A stretch of DNA of 64,000 bases from Adiantum capillus-veneris (taxonomy: Eukaryota; Streptophyta; Polypodiopsida; Polypodiales; Pteridaceae). The position numbers and the translations under genes were made by a program. The stretch covers positions 28,039,896-28,103,895 of the forward strand of contig CM043960.1 of the NCBI GenBank assembly GCA_014529385.2. Reading direction: 5' to 3'. The notes beneath the pieces are model-generated. The model was not told where the DNA came from. It saw only the letters and a list, made by a program, of their open reading frames with translations, and made no database searches. Shown piece by piece: positions 13,192 to 24,116 of this stretch; the first letter of the stretch is position 1, and each line of letters opens with the position of its first letter.

Positions 13192-14507
13192 GACATCACC
13201 ACCAACTTTCTAGATGACTTTGACATCACTTGTGTGGTTTCCAACAAGGATGACGACGCGTCATAGCAACAAATTTTTTCTCTACTGATGAAAGTAGAGG
13301 CCTAGTCTTGGTACAATGCTTTTCCCCAAGCTACCAAAAATGCATGGGATGTACTACATGCTGCCTTTGTGAAGAGGTTTGGTGGAGGCACAACCTCAGA
13401 AAAGTTATGGCAGCTACTGATATAATTAAAGCAGGGAGATCTGTTAGAGTATGCCACTTACGAGTACAAGTTTGTGGATTTTTGGAAGTGATGGGTAGCC
13501 TCACTGGAGGAAGGTGAAGGAGCACCTAATTTCTTGAAGAAGGACCGTTTTATTGCTGGCCTGTGGTCGCTGCTTAAGGAGAAGGTGAAGGGGAGGTTCC
13601 CTGAAACGTATGAGTTGGAAGTGGAAGTAGCCCCCCTTAAAGACAAGAAGCTGCGCATGCAAGCAAGAGTCAACGAGTCCGAGGAATCGAGCTCAATCCG
13701 CCTAACCCAGTGATTGCAATAGCCATTCATAGAGTCCAACCACAAGAGGCATCAAAAGAGCAGCAAGACCTGCTGAGTCGCATCACTCCTCAGCTTGAAA
13801 GTTTATCCGCGCATGTGGTGCAGCATGGGCATGCACCTTTCAAAAATCCAAAGCAAGGGAGAGGACAACAAAGTCAAAACCAAGAGTACCACTGCTATAA
13901 TTGCGAGGAAGAAGGCCATGGCATGTATTATTCCCCACATCCGAGAAGGCATAGCTTCAATAGAGGAGGAAGGTAGAATCAAATTTCTCCACCAAGGGTG
14001 AGACCACCACCACCCAAGCAACCAATCCCACCTGTTCAAATCCCATCACTAGCCGTGCAACCACAACTAGTCACACCAGTTCAAGTCCTACAGCCATCGA
14101 TGCAACCACCGCCACAATCGCCACTTACACTCATCCTACACCCACCACCAATTGGTACCCGCACACCAAGTGTCATTGGTCTTACAAAAGAGGTCAAGAT
14201 GAGGATAATAGAAAAAGGATCAAGCGAGAAGTCTGTTCAAAGGACTGAAGCAGTGGAACAAGAGGTTAAAGAATCAAAAGATGCTACCTCAGTGAGGGAG
14301 GTAAGTCAAGAAAATCGTGTTACAAATTCTAGTACATCTCTAACCTTGGGTGAAATAGGCACCAAAGCAATCAATCAACAGCATTGGGCAGTAAGGGTAA
14401 GAAGGTGTAAAGTGTTGATCATGCCTCGCCAGAGTAAGAGGAATGCAAAGAGCATGGAAGATACAAGAGAAGAGGAAAACAAGCCTGCTACTAGCAAGGC
14501 ATTGTAG
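13192..14507 (+). pseudogene. Ty3/gypsy gag fragment
   Basis: The frame from 13200 reads into a retrotransposon gag domain: AWYNAFPQATKNAWDVLHAA at about 13305-13365, then EYATYEYKFVDFWK and NFLKKDRFIAGLWSLLKEK. A zinc knuckle follows at about 13890-13935 (CYNCEEEGHGMYYS), with the last Cys changed to Ser. The C-terminal part (13998-14507) is Pro/Gln-rich and then charged, ending with TSKAL and a stop. Stops at 13264, near 13420 and 13480 and a shift near 13990 make it non-functional. The N-terminal part is missing because element D ends at 13191 inside it. No pol follows, so the element is truncated or rearranged. Confidence 0.75.
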
Positions 14508-15078
14508 AAGATGGACAACATATCAGGCAAAGGGGAGGGCTTTGAAAACAGAAGCATGTGCACCAGCATGGACTAAGGACAATGTAGCAAGCTGAAGAAA
14601 TCTTGCATCAAGGAAGTTTCACCAAAGGACCATGACAAAGAGGTAAGTATGAATGAAGGTTTGGAGATGGATATTGTTCCAAGGGCTTGGCAGCCGAGCA
14701 AGACTTTATTGTGTAGTGTCATAGACTTAGAGATGGGTAATGCCTCTAGTCTACTGAAAGGTGTTGTAAACTTGGAGATGGGTAGTGCCTCCAGTTTATG
14801 TGAGGATGTATAGAGTAAGTTTGATGATCAACATGTTGCCAACCTTTTAAGGATGTTCCAGACTCCTCCACAAAGCAGCATTGTGTTTGCGTGGGATGCA
14901 TCAGACCTATGGTTACCGCTAGAACATATAGAGGTAAGATCAGCATGGAGATAAAAGTTAAGGAGCCATGGATAGACAAACGGATGATAGAATGCAAGAA
15001 TGAAGGTCTCATTCCCAATTTGGTGCAATTTTTAACAACAGTGCATCCTCTCTATGGAGAGAGATAAGTGGATTATTT
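14508..15078 (+). other. Stretch between gag fragment and membrane-type ORF
   Basis: No domain recognised. A short duplicated phrase (GTCATAGACTTAGAGATGGG near 14717 and TTGTAAACTTGGAGATGGG near 14764, each followed by TA(A/G)TGCCTC) gives the repeated peptide LEMGxASSL. Probably decayed coding sequence continuing from the element upstream. Confidence 0.4.
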
Positions 15079-15585
15079 TTGTATTTAAGCCGCAAGGTAG
15101 GTGGCTTACTATCAACATCAGAAAAGACAGCTGACATGTTTGAGCACACCCAAGAGAAGCATGATATGCTTGCTGATTTTCCCAATCGCAACAATAAGAA
15201 AGATTTTGAAGACAAGTGGAGCTCACCACACCAACAAGGCGGTCATATATGGTGGATTCTTGGCACACTCTTGGGAATCATAATTTTCAGTTCTGCCTTT
15301 GTGGGAGTCAAGATGCTCATTTCTCCTCTCGCTACTAGTGGTTACACATTTGGTCCTATTTGGCATGTAAATCTTATTGTTCAAACACTACAGATAATGA
15401 TTTTATTCTTCACTTGGGATCCAAGAGGACACTGGCACAAAGTTCTAGAAGCCACGAGCTTCTTATTTAATCAACCCACACTATTCCAAGGAACAGGATA
15501 TCACCCGGGCCTATTGCAGATTCATGAATATCCCAAAAATGTCACCAATAGCCAAATGGAATGGCTAGTTCAAAAGGCAACTTGA
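15079..15585 (+). CDS. 168-codon ORF with hydrophobic segments, unknown, 3' of a gag fragment
   Basis: The ORF is intact for 168 codons in an otherwise broken neighbourhood. Residues 1-50 are charged (EKTADMFEHTQEKHDMLAD). About residues 55-78 form a strong membrane segment (WILGTLLGIIIFSSAFVG), with a second hydrophobic stretch at about 95-113 (IWHVNLIVQTLQIMILFF). The rest is polar with NVTN, a possible N-glycosylation site. It is followed 70 bases later by a purine-rich tract AAAAGGGGAGGG (15653-15664). A small membrane protein between gag/pol remnants and a polypurine tract is where an env-like gene would sit, but no homology was recognised; chance openness cannot be excluded. Confidence 0.4.
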   Translation: MYLSRKVGGLLSTSEKTADMFEHTQEKHDMLADFPNRNNKKDFEDKWSSPHQQGGHIWWILGTLLGIIIFSSAFVGVKMLISPLATSGYTFGPIWHVNLIVQTLQIMILFFTWDPRGHWHKVLEATSFLFNQPTLFQGTGYHPGLLQIHEYPKNVTNSQMEWLVQKAT

Positions 15586-16219
15586 TATTGCTCCTACAGA
15601 TCAGCTGAAGAAGAATTAAAGTCAGGGCTAGAGACATGAATGCCTCTAGTCAAAAGGGGAGGGCTTATTATAACCGATTTTCAAAATCAAGAAAAGAAAT
15701 AAAAAAGGTTATCTTTCATCTGCCCGAAGCACAACAACATCACCAGAAATCTCAACAAATCCTCGGTCAATTGGTGAGCCACAAAGTATCTCTCTCTTTT
15801 CCTTGCCCCCGCCACGGTCCCTACGGCCCAGCTCTCGTAGCACCCCTAGCCATAGCACATCACTATCCATCATTAGCCCCGTCTTTTGGAGCCGCGGCCG
15901 CAAGAACCAACCCCAAGTAAGGGAGAGCACATTACCAAGCAAAAAAATGATAAAAAGTAGTTTTTTTAAATATTCACCACCCCCTCTATGCTTAACCACC
16001 GGCAAGCCACCACCAGTTTGGACACACTTCCCTCCATTATTGCCAAAAGACAGAGGCCTCTCTCTCTCCTGCTCGGCTCCACCAATCCACCACCATCTCA
16101 CTTACCCTACCTCTGCATCGCTTGGCCCAGTGGGCGCATAAAACAGGGTGCCACTGTCTATATTCTCCTAGCAGGCCCCCACGCTTTTGAAAATTCTCCC
16201 TCTCTCTCTTTCCTTGTTC

Positions 16220-16222
<3 letters not shown>

Positions 16223-16299
<77 letters not shown>
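16223..16299. repeat. (CT)n microsatellite
   Basis: 77 bases of pure CT, the first long tract of the cluster. Confidence 0.95.
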
Positions 16300-16303
<4 letters not shown>

Positions 16304-16470
16304 CTCCTCACTCGTCCATACCCTTTCCCAGCGGGCCGCCATACCTCACCCCTAGCTCTTCCCTCTCGTCCACACTCCCTCGACCTCACTCTCCCCTCCC
16401 TCTCTTTTTTTCTTCCCACCGGTGGGCCATCTCCCTCTCTCTCACTATCTTCCCCCCCTCTCACTCACAT

Positions 16471-16510
<40 letters not shown>

Positions 16511-16725
16511 CCCTCCCGGGCCGCCACCCTTGCCTAAATGGTTGACCTCACACCTCCCTCACCACCCCCTCATTTCCACGGGAGGGCCACCCTAGGTTAT
16601 ACTCTCTCTCTCTCTATCTCTCTCTCTCACCCTCTCGTCAGCCCACAGGCCATGCATGGCGCCAAATAGCTCCCTCTCTCTCTCTCTTAATCCACACACA
16701 CCCCACACACCCTCACACTTCTGCT

Positions 16726-16851
<126 letters not shown>

Positions 16852-17009
16852 TTCGGCCTGTGAAGGAGCCGCCATCAGGGAGTTCTCTCCCTCTCTCTTA
16901 TTCACACAGAGAACACACACACACACTTCCTCACCACTCCCAGTCCCTCTCCCTCTCACCCCCCCGCCCTCTCTCTCCCTCGCAGTCAGGCGCCGCCATC
17001 AGAACAGTG

Positions 17010-17011
<2 letters not shown>

Positions 17012-17108
<97 letters not shown>

Positions 17109-17150
17109 TGCACTCACACACACTCTACACCCTCCCCTCTCCCCATACAA

Positions 17151-17215
<65 letters not shown>

Positions 17216-17361
17216 ATTCTCGTCGTCCCTCTCTCCACGCAGCAGGCAGCAAAAAAAATAATAAAAAATTATATATTTATATATAACTTATACCCCTGTT
17301 CCCACACACACCGTTGTCGTATACACCCACACACTTACACACACACACACACACACACACC
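17012..17361. repeat. (CT)n and (CA)n cluster
   Basis: CT at 17012-17088, CA at 17090-17108, CT at 17157-17213 and CA at 17338-17361, separated by short C-rich spacers. Confidence 0.95.
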
Positions 17362-18374
17362 CCTATAAACACAATTACATACACACACCCACGTGCATAC
17401 GCGCACTCACATATCCACACATACACATGCACACCATACACACCCATCAAAGAAAATAGAAAAACACATGAAGGACTCACCGACATCAACGTCATTAACA
17501 AAAAGAAGACGGCCAAGTCGCGTGTCGCCGACACCGTAACAAGAAAAGACGTTGAAGGCATGCCTTGGCCGACCCCGAAATTGATGAATGCGCTACATCA
17601 ATGCACCAACTACGCCATAGTTCACCGGCATCGCATCCACGACGCCCTCTTCAGTAAAATCCATAGGTTGTCATCATTTTTCCCAATTTTCAAACCAAAT
17701 CTTGTAAAAATCCCAATTTGTAAATTATCACCTCTCTCTAGGTGATGGCCACAAAGGCCCACCTAGGAGTTTTCCTTTATAATATTCCCCAAGACAAAGC
17801 AAGGGTCAACCATCCAAAACCCACCACCTTGCTTTGTCTCCCCTGATTAAAATCCTTAATTTAATCAGATTACCCTAACCTAAAGCAGCCAGCACCTATA
17901 AAAAGGCACTGAGTGGTCACCATCAGGGAGATTGATTTGGGGGAGATGGGAGATTGATTTGGGGGAGATGAGAGATTGATTGGGGGAAGGATATTGTGAG
18001 AGATTTGTGGGGGGGGGGGGGGGGGGGGGGGCAATTTCATCAGAGGTTAGCACTTGGTAGTATTTTGGTGGGAGGGATTGGCAACATTTGCATCACAAGA
18101 GAGGGGACTTAGTGTAGCAATTTTCTTTGGGAACTTGCACTACGTAAAGAAGCTATGTCTACGTCTCGAATCCAATGGTCGACACACACACACTCATGTT
18201 AGCAAAGTCTCCGTGTCTATGAGTCATCTCTAGAGAACACACTAGTAGGCTCACTATCTCTCCCTTTATCTCTCTATCACCATGATTGCCACCTCACCGG
18301 AAATAAGGTTGTTGTAAATATTGCAAGAAAATAGTTTTCCCTCACACCCCGAGGGTTTTCATCACCTATCTTAT

Positions 18375-18376
18375 TC

Positions 18377-18448
<72 letters not shown>
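18375..18448. repeat. (CT)n microsatellite
   Basis: 74 bases of CT with a single CG interruption near 18389. Confidence 0.95.
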
Positions 18449-18456
<8 letters not shown>

Positions 18457-18892
18457 GAGTTTGTGATATCTCCAATCATCGTTGTCTGCGTCCTAGCCGC
18501 TCAAAGCTAGGTGGTGCCCCCTATTCACTTCACCGTGGCCGGCTTGTGGCATGCATTGGCTCCTTGTGTTTTCGAGGCCGTCGGGGTTCGTGTCGTTCTC
18601 TTGCGCTCGTCAACACCTCCTCCACTTAGATACACTATGGAGAATGCACCTGGTCTAGTAGGAGTGGACAACAACCTACACTACTAGGTGCTAAAATGCT
18701 TGTAGACATGAGATACATGCCGATGATGGAAGCATCTAATAAACAAGCGATAGTACCAACTACAATGTATTATAACAACCAAAGCAAGTACTTCCCTTCA
18801 AAGTGACAGAAGATGAGAGAAACAAATGGAGTGGTGAGGCCGGTAAAACCTCTACCTCTTGCATTTTGACCTGAAGAAATAAGGTAGAAGCA

Positions 18893-19573
18893 ATACAAAA
18901 GATGAAGGATTCATGCACATCACTTACTAAAGTCCGTCATTTTTTGGGTGCTTGTGTGTTTTATCATATTTGGTTGCCTCACTTTGCTCATGTTGTAGAA
19001 GTACTTTACCAGTTATTAAGAAAAGGAAAACTATTTGTGTGGGAAGATGCTCGTACAAAGGCCATCAAAAAATTGAAGAAGATGCTTTTGGAAGCTCCTA
19101 CCTTAAGGAAGGTTGATTACAAATGTGCAAGGCTAGTTATTTTGATGGTTGACACTAGTCCGACGAGAGGCATTGGATGGGCTATTGGTCAAAATGATGA
19201 AGATGGTCATAGATATGCTATTCAATTTCATGCAAAGGTGCATAACACTCGTCAATGAAGTTATCCACAGGTTAAGAGAGAGCTTTGGGGAGTTTTTGCT
19301 GCTCTAAATTTTGACAAGGAGTATTTTATTGGAGCTTCAGTTGCAGTGGAGACTGATTGTTTTGACATTGATAGGAATGATCACAAATTGCTTCACTCCA
19401 GATATTGCTATGTTACGGTGGATAGCTTTCATTAGGTCTCTTAATCCTAAATTCTATCATATTGCAAGAAGGGACAATCTGGTAGCAGATATGTTATCAA
19501 AGACAGGTATGAAGATGAGGAGGAGATTCTTACAGAGAGTGATGATGTGGGATTAAAGTTTTATACTTATTCT
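18893..19573 (+). pseudogene. Ty3/gypsy pol fragment (RT end and RNase H), left half of element B
   Basis: The frame reads the RT-RNase H connection (SLTKVRHFLGACVFYHIWLP, about 18920-18980) and the start of RNase H (DTSPTRGIGWAIGQNDEDG, about 19151). After a TGA at 19256 it reads YPQVKRELWGVFAALN and then, in other frames, AMLRWIAFIRSLNPKFYHIA and DNLVADMLSKT, the end of RNase H. Stops and at least two shifts make it dead. It stops at 19573, where transposon T begins, and the reading frame resumes at 30211 on the far side. The 5' part of pol is absent upstream. Confidence 0.85.
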
Positions 19574-19605
19574 CATTAGGATAAAGCTGGACTCACTTTT
19601 GGGCC
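19574..19605 (+). repeat. Left terminal inverted repeat of element T
   Basis: It starts CATTAGGATAAAGCTGG and ends at GGGCC. It matches the reverse complement of 30179-30210 except at two positions. Inward of it the two arms diverge. Confidence 0.8.
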
Positions 19606-19951
19606 TTTTAGTTCTAGAGAGAGAGTGGCTCTCGACCAAGGAGGAAGAGGCTAACGTTACATTGAAAATCGACATTTTGGAGTCAAGTTCTTTTTTAAAA
19701 AGGGAGGAAATATTATTTTGGTTCATCAAATTGCACAATTTCACGCTTTCAAGGCATAAATGCCGTAAGTCGTACTAACTATGTACCGCGGAATTTCAAA
19801 ACTTTCATTGAAGAATCTATCTAGTATCTTTGTTCCCGCCCAAATATGACTTTGAGTAGCTCTACTTCCCTCTCAAAACTTCTTCCTTTTTTCATATTTG
19901 CGCTAACCTTTCTGTGTATTCATTCTACTGCACACCAGGTCTACTTCTCAA

Positions 19952-21138
19952 ATGCCTAGCACTACCATTGACTCTGTTAGCATTTTTAACAGTTATACTA
20001 CAAACGATCAAGCATGGATTCCATCTCGAATAACTATTGGAAGTTGGGTTCTACTGCAAACTAGGAGGAGGAAGAGGAGGCAACGCAATGATTTCGTGGA
20101 GGCTTTCAAGGGTCAAGTTAAAGAGTTTAAAGTGTGTGCACAAAGCAAGCAGGTGAAAGAGGTCCTCATACAACATGCTTTCCAGCTTGCAGACTTAAGG
20201 TTGCAAACATCTCCTCCAAGTTTTCCAAGGCATCGACCCAACTGTAAGTTATTTCAGCATCTCGCTTAGTGCATGATTATATTCGAATATTAAGTGGTGG
20301 ATATCATCTTTGGTATGTTTTAGATATTTATCCATCGAATAGGACGGATTGGCAACCAGTTGAGAGTATAGTTGGGATTTTTGATGCTTTCCATGCATTT
20401 ATTGGTGAGCAAATGTACCGAGGAAGACAGCACAAGGAACTTGTAGATAATGGAATTTTCTTTTATGATATGTCATCTGTGGAACCGAGAACTTCCATTG
20501 GTTGGGGTCGTGTACCTCCTTTGTCACTTCCATCCTTTGACAGCAAGGATTGGTCCCTGCTTGCTTCGCAAACTAGTGAAAGGTTCAGGAATAAGTTGTT
20601 TCAGGATATACAAAAGTCCCTCAAGTATTCAATTGCCACAAAAATAGTTCGGCTCACACTATTTATGCCTCTTGAAGTGTTTGTAGATTTTTTCTTCGAT
20701 GAGAAAATAAGAACTACCGCAACAATGTTCATTTGCAAGTCTGAGAGCTGTTTGGACTTTTTAGATGATAACTGGGATAGGAAACAATCATAGAACAAAA
20801 TCTGTATTTTGCAAAAGAAGTCCATAATTTGCAAGTTCATTATAAGCTCTCAAAATTTCTTAGTATCGTTTTACTATATTAGATATTATCTTCTTAGTGG
20901 ACAGCTTATTCCACTCGACCAAGATACAGAGAATAGCCTCGAGAACAAGCCTTTATCAATGGAGCTCTACTTTCGAGACAGCCTACTTACTGTGATGGAG
21001 ACAATGTCAAGCACAAATGTGGCACAGCTTAGGATAGATCTTACATGTGAAGAACTTCCACTTTTTTTAGAATTGTATGCATTCAGTTTCAACAATAGAA
21101 AGGTGCTTACTAAATCGATAAATTTTGATCGTCTTTAA
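19952..21138 (+). pseudogene. Unrecognised multi-segment gene inside element T, plus strand
   Basis: Three consecutive coding-like segments run on one strand. 19952-20268 includes SRITIGSWVLLQTRRRKRRQ (basic). 20269-20793 is 174 codons with YVLDIYPSNRTDWQPVESIV and GIFFYDMSSVEPRTSIGWGR. 20809-21138 includes SMELYFRDSLLTVMETMSS. The first two are joined by a short stretch with GTAAGT near 20244 and CTTAG before 20270. That looks like splice signals, but the gap of about 27 bases is too short for a normal plant intron. Composition and length argue for real coding history. No family was recognised and I see no catalytic motif. It lies at the left end of T, convergent with the protease gene, and might be cargo or an accessory protein. 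Confidence 0.45.
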
Positions 21139-21454
21139 TACACTATGACTGAATCTAACTTTTTCTTCTTTTCAGATTCCAAGGTGCAAGGAGAAAACAA
21201 CATTGTGCAAAGAGTCACTAACAAATACACTTCACTTAATTGCTTCCACTGGAAGCTAGGTCACATACCTTGTGCACGCAAAAGAGCTTTGATGCCATGA
21301 AAACCATGATATACCATTCAAAATGACTAATGCAAAGATATTTTTTAGCGGTCAAACAATGTTTCAAAAATCTATATTTTCAATGTTTCAAAACTTAACA
21401 TATTGTGTTGTTTCTGTCAAGATTTATACAAGTAATTTTCTCCCTTTCCCTGCT

Positions 21455-22570
21455 ACTGTCCTCTCCCTCGGTTTGTGCCACTCGTCCCCTGTCCTCTCCC
21501 GCGGTTTGTGCCACTCGTCCCTTGCCCTCTACTCCGGTTGCTCTCCTACCCTCTGCTCTGGTTGCTGCTACCTCTACCTCTGGGGATGCTGGTCTCGGGC
21601 ATCCTTTCGCGTCGCTCGAAATCATGGGCCTCTTCCATGGCTTCCCATGCTTCTTGCACCTGTGAAGCGTCCCGCTGTTCTTGATCTTGCCGTCCACGTG
21701 TAGCCCATTCCTATACTTCTGTGGCGTCCACATAATATTGGTTTATTGCTTCTTGCATATTTCCAACTTCTTCTTGAGTCTGATTGTGGCGTTGCATCAT
21801 TTAGCTAATGCGAGCCTCTTCGAACTCGTCAGCTCTCGCCGCTTCCTCTCTTGTGCGTCTGTTTATCGAGATTATAATATGTTGGATGGCCATTACAGAA
21901 AAATTTTGCACATCGTTGTTGGTGTAGTTATGTAATCGAAGTTCCTGTGGAAGCGTGATACAGACATCTGTTGCTTCATACATACGTTGCAGCAAACAAT
22001 AAAACAGCAGATTACTTACGTTCGGTATATCCATAATTTGACTGATGAGCAACACGGCATTCAAACAGGTTTGCCAGCCACAGCTATAGTCATCAGTCTG
22101 CGTGGGCATGGTTACCCGTTCGTGCCGGACTACATTTCCTAGATCATGTTCTAACAAAAGATGCTATACACAGCATACAAGTTTTTTCGCGGCACTACAT
22201 ACATAACCACTAGAGTCAACAACACATTACGAAGAGACACTGCTTTCTAAATGTACCCAAATGGACCTTACATTTTTACACGACCGTGAAACGCCTTGCT
22301 TTGCCCGGAGTTTGCGTAGTAAACAATCTTAGCTTCCATGTCAAATAACATCAGACTCCAATGATCACTACAAAGACACCATCAAAGGTGAGGAGAGATT
22401 CTCAAAGCAAGATGTTTTTTACAAGGCAAGAAATTACTCACAATTGATTGCACGCAGTGACCAGAAAGCGAGCTAGATCAAAGTTGACTCTGCTAAACCA
22501 GTTCATCAGACTCAAAAAGGAAATTGAGTTGTTCTGCAGATAAGGCGATATCAGCGGATCTATTACGTAT
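21455..22570 (-). pseudogene. Ulp1/C48-type cysteine protease with RG-rich tail, inside element T
   Basis: Minus-strand exons. About 22570-22440 contains SFLSLMNWFSRVNFDLARFL and ends at a GTGAGT donor. About 22368-22270 contains DHWSLMLFDMEAKIVYY, the His-Trp box of the C48 (Ulp1/SENP) fold. About 22230-21801 contains TQTDDYSCGWQTCLNAVLL, with the oxyanion Gln and the nucleophile in Cys-Gly. A probable intron of about 100 nt separates the last two (acceptor GTTGACTCTAG). Downstream of the protease the frame continues through stops into a Glu/Gln-rich part (TQEEVGNMQEAINQYY) and a tail with a perfect repeat of RGQGTSGTNRG (about 21455-21530). The Asp of the triad is not clear. Ulp1-like proteases remove SUMO and are known as cargo of some plant Mutator-like and CACTA elements. 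At least four stops make this copy inactive. Confidence 0.65.
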
Positions 22571-22639
22571 ACTTTCTCTTGAACCTCAGGGGCAGAAGTG
22601 AGACAGCGTGGCTAACATGAACAAATGACAGAGATTAGA

Positions 22640-22985
22640 CTTGAACACCAAGTGAGTCAATACCGAGCAGGTGGAGCATCTATCGAATTCCGTCCGCCAC
22701 TGATTCTCTTGGTATTGACCCATGTCTTGGCTAAAATGAGCCATTATAAAGAAGACCTTGACGACTGCCGCAAAGACATGGTTCAATACCAAGCGAGTTA
22801 ATGGCGGATTCCAATTCCATAAGCGACTGACTCGCTTGGTATTGACCCATACCTTTAAGGTAGTGAACCATTATAAAGAAAACTTGGCAACTGCAGCAAA
22901 GACATGGGTCAATACCGAGCGACTAGTACCAATATCCAATTTCATTAGCCACTGTCTCGCTTGGTATTGACCCATGTCTCGGTAG
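22640..22985. repeat. Three inverted-repeat units with motif GGTCAATACCRAGCGA
   Basis: Each unit of about 120 bases has GTCAATACCGAGC-type sequence on one side and its complement (TCGCTTGGTATTGACCC) on the other, for example 22903-22925 with 22957-22982. Neighbouring units share CATTATAAAGAA. The core ACCGAGCGA is the same as in the array at 24117-25140. Confidence 0.8.
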
Positions 22986-23080
22986 AGACCCATTTAATGA
23001 GCATGAGAATTACCACAAAGAAACATTGAAGACCTCATTTGTTGCGAGCGAGTCGGTGAAACTGCGCATGCACATGAAGT

Positions 23081-23590
23081 CTACATTATCGAGGTTGGTA
23101 ATACAACCTCCTCTGACCTTGTAGGAAGCTGTATGTGCGCATGCAGAGGCGCTGAGCTCAACAAAACTCTCAAATCCTCTTCATTCTCTTCGTTGATTTG
23201 CTCTAAAATAATTGACTCATCCAATACGTTGGATGGCCCTTCTGATGCAGAGCTTTGCCCTTGCCTTTCTTGAGCTGGCTGCCTCAAGCTCCTCCCTAAC
23301 AGCCTCCCTTATAGCCTCAGGCTCCGGATCATTTTCCTTCAATATTGGTTGCTCCATAAATGCCTCAGGCTCCACCCTGACGTGCTCTTGTCCCTCATCA
23401 TCCACGATGGGATGCGGATCCTCCATGACTTGCTCATTTTGGTGTCTAGCTAGCTCCTCGATAATCGTCTCTGTTTCTTCCATGACTGCCTCGGGCTCCA
23501 CTCTAGCTTGCTCTTGGCCCTCTGCGGCTATCTCAGCCTGCCCATCTATGTCGTTTCTCTTGACCCGTGATCGGGTCCTTCTGCTGTTTG
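23081..23590 (-). pseudogene. Acidic Glu-rich coding region downstream of the histone-fold domain
   Basis: Directly after the H3-like frame stops (23592), the next frame reads RTRSRVKRNDIDGQAEIAAE and then a very acidic, partly duplicated sequence: VEPEAVMEETETIIEELARH, then VEPEAFMEQPI. It continues with REAVREELEAASSRKARAKL and, after a shift near 23220, SNVLDESIILEQINEENEED. It probably belongs to the same gene as the histone fold. Acidic tails are common in histone chaperones and chromatin proteins, but no specific family is claimed. Confidence 0.45.
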
Positions 23591-23591
23591 T

Positions 23592-23990
23592 TTAAGCCCT
23601 AGACAACTCTCTCTGTCGTGCACGAGGATGGAGAGGGGGGATGTTGAGAATATCCATGGTTCTACTATCCCGGATAGGCACTGGCTGAAGCAGCCCATCG
23701 TAGCAAAAACGAAGCCTACGAAGAGTATCAAAATCCCATGGCATGATAGTGACGCGGTGTGCATGGGCAGCCAGGATATATTCATCGCTGAAAAATTCCA
23801 CGAGGTAGTCTTCAGCAATTTCTTGAAGGCAGAGGAGTGCACTGCGGGCCCATCGCATGCCCACTCTCCACTGCTGGTAAATCTCCCGCACTACTCGCTG
23901 GAAAGGGAGACATGGAATACCAGGTTGAACATGTCGTTCTATCCTGTGCAGCTCTTGTTGTACACCTCTGTGCGCCTCATATCGGCGTCT
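23592..23990 (-). pseudogene. Histone H3-like fold domain encoded in transposon T
   Basis: Read on the minus strand from about 23990, the frame gives RRYEAHRGVQQELHRIERH, then CLPFQRVVREIYQQW, matching the H3 alpha-N signature (LPFQRLVREI). Next come SALLCLQEIAEDYLVEFF (alpha 1 to alpha 2) and AHAHRVTIMPWDFDTLRRLR (loop 2 and alpha 3; canonical H3 has HAKRVTIMPKDIQLARRIR). From VREI to the end of alpha 3 the alignment with canonical H3 needs no gap, and loop 1 has the normal H3 length rather than the longer CENH3 type. The basic N-terminal tail is not in this exon: a TGA lies at 23991-23993, so a tail would need an upstream exon. The C-terminus is extended past alpha 3 by about 35 residues. 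It is intact across the whole fold while neighbouring frames are broken. Nucleosomal function is unproven. Confidence 0.85.
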
Positions 23991-24116
23991 TCATGCTTGA
24001 GCATTCAAAGATTCACCTGTTGCCTCCTAGCGCAGGCCTTTACACGAGGTATCTCTACAAATACAATAATAGCAAAAGACAATTCATTTGTCAGCACAAG
24101 GGACTTCAGATTTCAA

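Noticed and set aside
23592-23990. That the H3-like domain is CENH3
   Set aside because: Loop 1 has canonical H3 length and there is no CENH3-type insertion; the divergence looks like a transposon-borne variant, but phylogeny is needed.
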